A stretch of 64,000 nucleotides of DNA from positions 28,668,329-28,732,328 of the forward strand of contig CM051028.1 of NCBI GenBank assembly GCA_027627225.1. The letters are read 5' to 3'. The notes beneath the pieces were generated by a model. The model did no database searches and was not told where the DNA came from. It saw only the letters and a program-made list of their open reading frames with translations. Of this stretch, positions 57,203 to 64,000 are shown in pieces. The stretch's first letter is position 1; each line of letters opens with the position of its first letter. The stretch is from Congeria kusceri. Taxonomy: Eukaryota > Mollusca > Bivalvia > Myida > Dreissenidae. Made by a program: the position numbers and the translations under genes.

Positions 57203-57608
57203 ATACTACTAATAATAATAATAATAAAAGTAATAATAACAATATTAACAAATCTTTATTAAATGAAGTTATCAACATTAGAATTATATCTAATGTATTC
57301 TTTTTCAGACAGACAGACAGACAGGCAGACAGTGTACTTTTAGTACTATTTCAATCTACAATAGCCTGCTTGTATCACACTTGGCTTATGCGTCATCACT
57401 ACTCTCTTGAGTCTTAATTACGACATTTTATCTCGTAATTACGAAATACTATGTCGTAATTACGAGATAAAACGTTGTAATTACGAGATACTAAGTCGTA
57501 ATTACGAAATAAAAAAGTCGTCATTACGAGATCGTAATTACAAGATATGTTTTCTAATATTGAGTACTTTTTATTTATTTTTACACCTGGCACCAGGACG
57601 CTTCCATA
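55796..57608. mobile_element. Foldback-like transposon with palindromic-array arms, complete
   Basis: TATGGAAGCGTCCTGGTGCC at 55796 is repeated inverted to end at 57608, and the match continues through 'gtgtaaaaataaa' (about 34 bp, one mismatch). The flanks carry the exact 6-bp duplication AATACC (55790-55795, 57609-57614). Inside each end is an array of a 21-bp unit built on the palindrome TCGTAATTACGA: about nine units at 55862-56050, about seven at 57412-57548. The centre holds unique sequence (56050-56520) and a 720-bp trinucleotide microsatellite. No transposase is encoded. Long inverted ends made of short tandem repeats define foldback elements. Confidence 0.85.
56528..57252. repeat. 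Compound trinucleotide microsatellite (TTC)n-(CTA)n
   Basis: Over 700 bp of TTC, then CTA/ACT, with AAT and GCT interruptions, in the centre of the foldback-like element. The long Tyr/Val/Thr frames here are artefacts. A (CAGA)n run follows at 57308-57330. Confidence 0.95.
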
Positions 57609-57719
57609 AATACCAGAAACAACATATGAAGCATATTTAACGCAACATACTTGTTTAAACTCAATAAATGACAGAAAATTGAAATATAATGCAAAACCTT
57701 TTAGGAATCATTTAAAACC

Positions 57720-57996
57720 GGTATGCCCAGTCAATACAAGGCCCGACAATCCAATACGGACAATGAGCCTTCAACAAAATGGATCTTTGGTGACGATGTA
57801 GCCAAGAAACTCAAAGACATTCAGGACTCCAAAGCGCTGTCGGTCAAACTACGTCAGGAGCGTGGCGATTATGGTTCAAACAGGTTCAAGCCATACCATT
57901 AAAAGGCATCCTACAAGAAAGGGAAACAACGTGCAACGCCACGTCCTTTTTTAGGGAAGCGTTTTCATAGAAGCGCCCTGAAACGCAAGGATCCGG
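57720..57996 (+). pseudogene. DIRS retrotransposon: gag-like C-terminal part
   Basis: One frame reads NEPSTKWIFGDDVAKKLKDI then LRQERGDYGSNRFKPYH, a stop, and a basic KKGKQRATPRPFLGKRFHRS. The FGDDV motif and basic tail precede the RT of DIRS-type elements in many animals. One TAA interrupts it. The 5' part is missing, so the element is truncated close to the foldback element. Confidence 0.55.
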
Positions 57997-58021
57997 CAAT
58001 GTAACTGCATTCACGGCACAG

Positions 58022-59480
58022 GTGAGCGACAGTGCATTATATTACACTAACAATGTACCAGATAATTTTTTAGCTGGGAAAATAAGTCATTTTCTAGAGG
58101 CATGGAGTTCTATCACATCTGATCCATGGGCACTTAGCACGGTTAAAGAATTGGAAATTCCTTTTATAGACTGGCCACATCAGAAAATAATTTCTACACC
58201 AATAACATTTTCTGGGATTGATAAGATAAAAATTGACGATGACATCAAAAAACTGGTTAGAAAAAAGATTATTGAACAAGTGTTTTCATACAGCGAGAAC
58301 AGTGGTTTCATCTCTAATATATGTATTCGAAATTAAAAGGACACTTCAATACACTTGATTCTAAATTTGAAAAAGCTTAATGAACATCTTGATGCAAAGC
58401 CTTGTAACATGATAACATTAAAATCAGCGCTGTTATTAATGATGCCGGGATGCTATTTTACCAGCTGTGATCTAATAGATGCTTATTATAGTGTAAATGT
58501 ACGAGAGTCATATCTGAAGTTTTTAAGGGTTTTTTGGAATGGAATTTGCTACCAGTTTACATGTCTGCCAAATGGTTTTCAATAGGGCCTCGTTTGTTCT
58601 CAAAATTATTAAAATCTGTATTTTCGCATCTTAGAAAACAAGCTTTTCTAAATACTGGATATATCAATGACTCTCTGTTACAAGGTGATAATTATCATGA
58701 ATGTTCGAAAAATATGACAGAGACAGTAAAATTATTTGATAGTCTTGGACTAACTGTTAATCCTGACAAGTCTGTTTTTACTCCTACTCAAGTCATTGAA
58801 ATTTTAGGTTTTATTTTAAATTCTGTGAAAATGACAGTTTATCTTAAGAAAAGAGTGAAAAAGAGTGAAAAAATTGTAGCCCGGTGCCAGGCTATTATTG
58901 CACAACCTGCTGTACAATTAGGACCATAGCCCAATTAATTGGAAAGTTTATAGCCTGCACGCCATGCGGTATTGTTCACCAAGAGAATATAGATTTTTAG
59001 AAACAAAATGCTTAGTTAACACAAGGGCAACTATGACGCAATCGTACAATTACCACAACATTGCACTGCCGATGTACAATGGTGGATATCCAATCTATCA
59101 AAGTCTGAGAAACCAGTAGTTACTAGTGAGTTTGACAAAGCAATTTTTACGGATAGTTCATCAGGAGGGTGGAGAACATTAATGTGTGCAAAAACCAACA
59201 GGTGGTCAATGGGATATCAAAAAGAGACAGAACCGTATTAATTACTTAGAACTAAAGGCAGTACTGTTGGGCCTGCAGTCTTTTTGTAAAGAGTTGCATG
59301 ACTTTCACCTAAGAATTAGGTCGGACAATACAGATACAGTTGTTTGCATAAATAGACAGGGTTCAACAAAGGAAAACATTAATGACATAACTTCGAGCTA
59401 TTTGGTAGTTTGCTATTGAAAGAAATACATGGCTGTTTGCTGAACATGTGAAAGGATCAGATAATGTAGAGGCAGACCGA
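58022..59480 (+). pseudogene. DIRS retrotransposon: reverse transcriptase and RNase H
   Basis: 58022-58336 gives LAGKISHFLEAWSSITSDPW, the usual opening, and SGFIS. 58355-58585 gives ILNLKKLNEHL, PGCYFTSCDLIDAYYSVNV (motif A, catalytic Asp) and CYQFTCLPNG. 58534-58929 in another frame gives FSKLLKSVFSHLRKQ, GYINDSLLQGD (normally YIDDS; the first catalytic Asp is Asn here), LFDSLGLTVNPDKS and EILGFIL. RNase H follows at 59150-59480: RINYLELKAVLLGL, RIRSDNTDTVVCINRQGSTK and, after a stop, WLFAEHVKGSDNVEADR. Four or more frame changes plus the YINDS substitution make it inactive. Confidence 0.85.
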
Positions 59481-59704
59481 TAGTCCAGACAATTTAATTA
59501 GGACACCGAATGGATGTTAAATAAAGAAGTTTTTCAGTCCATTACAAACGTGTTTGGTATACAAAACTGCGACTTATTTGTCTCTAAAATTAACCACCAA
59601 GTCCCTCAATATTATTCTTGAAGGGCTGATCCACATGCCATTGCTTGTGATGCTTTTCTACAAAAGTGGTCTAATGGTTTGAACTATATTTCTCCCCTTT
59701 CAGT

Positions 59705-60793
59705 GTGATGGGGGTTTCCTCAACTGATAAAAATGACAATAGCGTGTCCTCTCCTGTTACCAGTGACAAACGAATTATTGACAATACCAGGAAATCCCAA
59801 ACCACATCCACTTCTCAAGAAATAGTATCTCGCAGTTGTTCGCGTTTCGGGGAACGCCTGCAAAGCAATGGATTATCGCAATCAGGTATCAACATTATAT
59901 TGCAGTCATGGAGATATACCACAAAATCACAATATGGGGCTTATTTCAAAAGATGGATGCAGTTTTGTGATGAACTGTGTTCTAAACTATTTAACGAAAT
60001 TGTTTCAGCAAGAACTGGGCTATAGTGCCATCAACACTGCACGGTCATCAATTAGTGCTTTGTGCGGTGATGGAACAAATAACAGTATAGGTAAACACTA
60101 TCTGGTGAAAAGATTTATGAGGGGGATTTTTCTGTTACGATCTGCTTTGCTTAGATATTCAATCACATGGGAAGTCAGTAATGTGCTTAGGTACATTTCA
60201 GGTGTAATTATTGATGGTAGCGTAGATAATTTGAGATATCTGACCATGAAAACTGTTATGTTGTTATGCTTGTTGTCAGGTCAAAGACTTTAGTCACTAC
60301 ATGTGATTGATATAAGAAATATTGAAGTGACATGTTCATGAATCCGATATGGGGATTTGCAAAAACAATCTAGACCAAATTCTCATTTGAATGAACTGCA
60401 GTTTAGAGCATATACAAATAAAAAGCTTTGCATTGTATTCACCATGAGTCTTTATTGAGGGTAACGGCAAGGATACGCGGTAATGACACATCTTTGTTCA
60501 TCAGTTACTGTAAACCTCACAAGAAAGTGTCTAAGGATACAATAGCCAGATGGATTAAAGCAACATTAAAGGCTTCAGGAATTCATATCAATTTTCAAAC
60601 CACGTAATGGTAGATCGGCATATCGGCATCAGACTCTCATGTTAATAAGAAGCGGTTTCCATTAGCAACAATCCTAAGAACAGCGGGATGGTCAAGTGAG
60701 TGCACATTTAGACGGTTTTATAACAAGCCCGTGACTAATGACATTTCTTATGCAGAGGCTGTGTTGGCTGGTCAATTAATCAGCTATAATTAA
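59705..60793 (+). pseudogene. DIRS retrotransposon: tyrosine recombinase
   Basis: The N-terminal DNA-binding part SQSGINIILQSWRYTTKSQY and YFKRWMQFCDEL (59870-59985) is followed, in another frame, by LGYSAINTARSSISALC and LVKRFMRGIFLLR (60015-60140), then LTMKTVMLLCLLSGQRL with the first catalytic Arg (60240-60291). Further frames give LFISYCKPHKKVSKDTIARW, then FKPRNGRSA in place of the usual H-x-x-R box, TILRTAGWSSECTFRRFYNK with the catalytic Tyr (about 60710), and a stop near 60790. A tyrosine recombinase instead of a DDE integrase defines the DIRS order. It is broken by several frameshifts. Confidence 0.8.
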
Positions 60794-60984
60794 TGACATG
60801 TTAATTTTATTGAAGTTGTTGTTCATAGATTTGTTTGTGAAATGATTGGAAGTATAATTGTGTAGTATATAATATACACTATAGTATTGCTTGAAAGAAT
60901 AAATGTGAGTGTGATTATTGTATTTCATGCTTATTTTTATGAATTACTTGTTACACTAGCTTACGTAGTCCTGTGGTCTCTAAA

Positions 60985-61290
60985 CATCTCACGTGACTGC
61001 TCAGTTTCACAATAAGATTGAAGTGGAATTAATAAATTATTCGAAATTTATTGAAGAATGATTTAGATTCCACGAATATCATATTGTGATACTGAGGCAG
61101 TTACGGGCCCTTCCCACCCAACCCGTTGGAGATACTAATACACCGGACTACTTGTACTCTGAAATCCTGATTGTTATCGGCATCCGATCTCTCACGTAAC
61201 TGCCTCAGTATCACAATGTAATATTCGTGGAATCTACATCATTCTTCAATAAATTTCGAATAATTTATTTATTAATATTCATGTGACACG
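60985..61290. repeat. Inverted-repeat terminus of the DIRS element
   Basis: 61027-61105 is complementary to 61196-61278 (about 80 bp, few mismatches), around a 90-bp GC-richer centre. In addition 'ctcacgtgactgctcagttt' (60988) is repeated directly as 'ctcacgtaactgcctcagta' (61192). A combination of inverted and direct copies just downstream of the recombinase fits the terminal plus internal complementary region of DIRS elements. Confidence 0.6.
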
Positions 61291-61399
61291 TGTCAATTTT
61301 AAATAAATTGCAGATGCACTTTCTGAGATCAAATTAAGTAAATTCACACTCATCATTCATGGGCATTTTTGCAAACACTAAATGATTCAGAGATAATTG

Positions 61400-61550
61400 T
61401 TAATTCCTTATATCTGTTTTTGTTGATTTGAAATGAAGCTCTGGAATTAAAACATTCCATAGTACCTTTCACAAAAGGACTCTGTCCAATTTCAATAGAA
61501 TCAGAGCTAGTTATGTTTACACATTTTGTATATGTATTTAATGCAAAACT
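61400..61550. repeat. Dispersed repeat shared with 16080-16250
   Basis: Same orientation. See the 16-kb copy. On the minus strand the open peptide KCVNITSSDSIEIG, then GTMECFNSRASFQI, is kept. Confidence 0.6.
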
Positions 61551-61577
61551 ATGGCACACTGCTACCTTTTATCTATT

Positions 61578-61676
61578 AACAAAGAAAAGAAAAAGCACAA
61601 TCGTTTTAGTACCAAAAGTAAATATTAAAGAAAAGAAAAAGCACAATGGAATTGGTACCAAAAGTACATATTAAAG
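61578..61676. repeat. Tandem duplication of ~48 bp
   Basis: 'aaagaaaagaaaaagcacaa' and 'ggtaccaaaagtacatatta' occur twice in succession with small differences. Confidence 0.75.
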
Positions 61677-62039
61677 TGTGTATGCTATGTACGATCTTGT
61701 TTACTAATTATTAAAACAAAAGCAAATGAAAGTGACAATTAAACGTGTTTACTATCGAACATAAAAACAATCACGTAGAGAACGCTCCAATATGAAAAGA
61801 TCAACAAGTAATAGTGTGGACTTTTATTTGCACAGTTTATTAAAGTTGTGTTGCTTGTTTAACCTAATCCATTTTAGTTGGAAATCTATGTTAATTCACT
61901 TTATATACCACTATATCTGTTGTTTCTCCAAACTTTCAAGTGCCCATCGGGTCTCAAATGTATCATCAAATGTATCACCTTTCTCTAGTCAGATTCCACT
62001 TTCCATGTTCATTTAGTCCTATACCAAAAAAAACCTCGT
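61677..62039. other. Noncoding stretch
   Basis: No gene was recognised. The 74-codon frame at 61792-62016 has no motif. Confidence 0.3.
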
Positions 62040-62583
62040 CTTCTTGTTGATAGCTGTGATATTCACCTTTGTCCTAACTGACCGTCGTGTATAACCCAGT
62101 TTGTGCAAATTTCACTGACAGTTCTGGTTGAACATTTAGCAACCTCGAAAGTTTGCGCAATCCGCGGCTGTTGACTATTTTCGGACGTCCGGATCGATGT
62201 TCATTTTCTATTGAACCACACGCTCCATATCGCTTCAAAAACATCGAGACGGTTGATTTATTCTTCCCCAGCACCTTACTGTACATATCTTTGAAGCCCT
62301 ATATCCATTTTCAATCATTGATACGATGAGTCCTTTCTCCCCATCTGACATCTGTTTTCCATGTTTACCCATTTCGAAACCGGAAACGTTTCATATGTAA
62401 AAAGACGACAGTTTCCGCCGAAAAGTGGGTCAATCGCATTAGTCTCCCTTTGACCAGTTTTAATTAACGGTTACAAGGCAGTTAAGAGTTGTTCAGTTTA
62501 CATACAGGCAGATTTAAAGCGCATTTGGTACTTAGCGAGCGCGACGTCTTTTGAAAAGGTCACTTACTTTTGGCATGACGCTG
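62040..62583 (-). mobile_element. Tc1/mariner element fragment (one end and N-terminus)
   Basis: On the minus strand the outer end is TA/CAGCGTCATGCCAAAAGTAA (62585 inward), a Tc1-type terminal repeat. The transposase begins at ATG 62372 (MGKHGKQMSDGEKGLIVSMI). A frameshift follows near 62285, and then the second helix-turn-helix KNKSTVSMFLKRYGACGSIE and SGRPKIVNSRGLRKLSRLL. The catalytic DDE part and the other end are missing. The TA lies inside the sequence 'tacatgtcc' of the dispersed repeat that resumes at 62584, so the fragment truncates that copy. Confidence 0.75.
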
Positions 62584-62882
62584 TACATGTCCATCATATG
62601 TCAATGAAAATGTTCCATTTTAGTAAGGGAGGTAATTTATAAATATTTTATACACAATATGATGCATTAAACAAACAAAAAAGTAAATTGTTGTATAACA
62701 GAGTTAAAGAAATATTTATTAAACCAAATATCTCAACAAATGTATTAACTATAATCAATATAAAGTGATTGTTCAATAAAACCAAGAAACGATACTTTGC
62801 ACGCCGACGCCGGGACGAGTAGTATTTTAAGCGCTCGACTTAAAAAGTTAAAATTTTGAAGCCGACTTCGTGTTGGTACCGT
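62584..62882 (+). repeat. Dispersed repeat (copy 7), 5' end removed by Tc1 insertion
   Basis: It begins at 'tacatgtcc', equivalent to position ~30345 in copy 6, continues through AAGGGAGGTAATTTATAAAT and 'cacgccgacgccgggacgag', and ends GAAGCCGACTTCGTGTTGG. Confidence 0.75.
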
Positions 62883-62894
62883 AAAAACGTAATA

Positions 62895-63065
62895 TGTTAA
62901 ACTGTAAACTTATATATACATTTTTATTTTTATTCTGTGTATTTAGAAACGTTATTAAAATGTTACTATTTCTACGGGATTCAAACTTTCTTGAGCAATG
63001 TGAGGCATGGCAAACGCCCAACACACCACTCATTCGCAAACCCAGTGGCGTATCAGGCGTACTCC
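62895..63065 (+). repeat. Dispersed repeat shared with 41025-41200
   Basis: The match runs from 'ctgtaaacttatata' to 'agtggcgtatcaggcg'. It directly follows copy 7 of the ~290-bp family. Confidence 0.8.
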
Positions 63066-63689
63066 ATACACACGGGCGTACGCAATGAAATGGTTCCGAG
63101 CATAGCCTAAAACAACTTGCTGCGTAATAACAAAAAATGTGGTGATGATCGATTAAGATCTAGATCTATTACTTTTTGCTTTAAGCTAGATTTTTTCGTG
63201 TTTTGTTTCATTATTAGCACTAAATGACATATAAACGGTATTGTTAGTCCATTTATGTAGAAAATATAAAGGGGTTGTTAGATGTATTGAATAAGCCCAG
63301 TCAGTAAAACTTACAAAAACGACATTTTTCCAGTCAGATCTTAATTTCAGGAAGGATTTTACTTTGGCAGTGTTTACTTGTTTAACGATAGGGGATGTAA
63401 CCATAGGCGGTTTTAGAGGGCTGGAATCGGCGTACACCCCACTAAAATTTCCAAGATTAAACCTGACAATAACTTTAAAAATGTGCATGTATCAAACCCG
63501 TTATATGGTATTTACGGTAAACTGTTCCATTTTGACAACATTGCATTGTTTCAATATATAGCCTATGTAAGAGACAAACGGCAGTTTGATGGCAGTTGCT
63601 CAATACTTCCGCCCCCCTTTAATTAAAAATTTCGCCGCCTCTAACTCAAAATACACTGTCCGCGACTGATACACCATGAATCATAAGAC
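63066..63689. other. Noncoding stretch
   Basis: No gene was recognised. Short frames on both strands at 63186-63561 overlap each other and lack motifs. Confidence 0.3.
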
Positions 63690-63880
63690 TACAGTAAGTG
63701 TATTTTTATATGGAGTTTATGGAGTATATTACATGTAGAGATGTCTTTAGCTTTTCAGTTGTTGATGTTTGAATCAAAAGAGAGGGTATGGTAATTAACT
63801 TGCTAAACTGCAGTATCTGACAAACACAACTGTAAAATCTCCTAAAATTTTGCAGAAGAGTCGATATCCATATCTATCCC
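63690..63880 (+). repeat. Dispersed repeat, inverted copy of 38240-38430
   Basis: 'tttatatggagtttatggag', 'agagggtatggtaattaact' and 'cctaaaattttgcagaagag' are the complement of the 38.3-kb copy. Confidence 0.65.
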
Positions 63881-63902
63881 TATGGCCTCCGAGCAAATAC
63901 TA

Positions 63903-64000
63903 GGCATGCCCGGCTAGCGCAGTGGTTGGTACACTCGCTTATCGCCCAGGCGCCCAGGGTTCGATCCCAACTCAGCGCAAGTGAGTTTTGTTAGTTTTCA
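63903..64000 (+). mobile_element. SINE family B, 5' part (cut by window end)
   Basis: The head GCCCGGCTAGCGCAGTGGTT and B box CCAGGGTTCGATCCCAAC are better kept than in the 29.46-kb copy. It continues past the window. Confidence 0.8.

Noticed and set aside
56496..57417. Frames of 133-236 residues on both strands rich in Tyr, Val, Thr or Ala
   Set aside because: All are readings of the (TTC/CTA)n microsatellite. No non-repetitive coding part is attached.

Overview
The window is eukaryotic, AT-rich, repeat-saturated nuclear DNA. Several traits point to a bivalve mollusc: tRNA-derived SINEs with a GGCGAAAAATCC/(CAAA)n tail, elements opening with an AGCTCACCTGAGC hairpin and ending in GGCCCTCTTGTTT, satellites built on 'gaccttgaccttgac' and 'ggcaataactc', DIRS-type retrotransposons and an animal tnp2-like transposase. 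The species cannot be fixed from sequence alone. I see no intact ordinary host gene, no operon, no CRISPR array and no rRNA. Almost everything assignable is a mobile element, a remnant of one, or a tandem array carried by one. Almost every coding remnant is frameshifted or stopped.

Layout. 1-0.9 kb: one end of a TTAA-flanked transposon. 3.5-5.8 kb: broken hAT-type (ZNF862-like) transposase. 6.1-9.5 kb: 5'-truncated LINE (endonuclease, RT, zinc knuckle, ATTGTC-repeat 3' tail). 9.7-10.9 kb: a second, reverse-strand LINE with RNase H. 11.2-12.5 kb: microsatellite-flanked element with 138-bp repeats. 12.5-21 kb: mostly noncoding, with SINE fragments, tRNA-like heads and a dispersed ~290-bp repeat. 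21.1-25.8 kb: two tandem-array elements, one hit by a SINE and one by a TIR element (24.56-25.35 kb). 26-27.4 kb: array of small palindromes, a SINE and a TA-flanked MITE. 27.8-30.7 kb: another tandem-array element and two copies of the dispersed repeat. 30.86-37.84 kb: a ~7-kb TTAA-bounded element with inverted subterminal motifs and a second TTAA transposon nested inside it. 41-44.7 kb: CATATG-palindrome repeats, a SINE with a clean 11-bp target duplication, and a two-type 148-bp array. 44.7-47.8 kb: a six-exon reverse-strand DUF4806-like gene with an in-frame stop. 48.9-50.95 kb: an 11-unit hairpin element. 52.6-54.6 kb: broken tnp2/CACTA-like transposase. 55.8-57.6 kb: a complete foldback-like element with a 6-bp target duplication. 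57.7-61.3 kb: a DIRS-type retrotransposon. 62.0-62.6 kb: a Tc1-type fragment inserted in a copy of the dispersed repeat.

How the parts fit. The window reads as a record of nested insertion: SINEs into arrays, a TIR element into a satellite, TTAA elements into TTAA elements, Tc1 into a repeat. The two best candidates for undescribed systems are the foldback-like element whose arms are arrays of a 21-bp TCGTAATTACGA palindrome, and the 7-kb TTAA element with oppositely oriented AACGGAGAGG motifs at its two ends. The only gene with readable splicing is the DUF4806-like one. It lies on the same strand as, and about 5 kb from, the tnp2-like transposase, so it may be passenger cargo of one large element.
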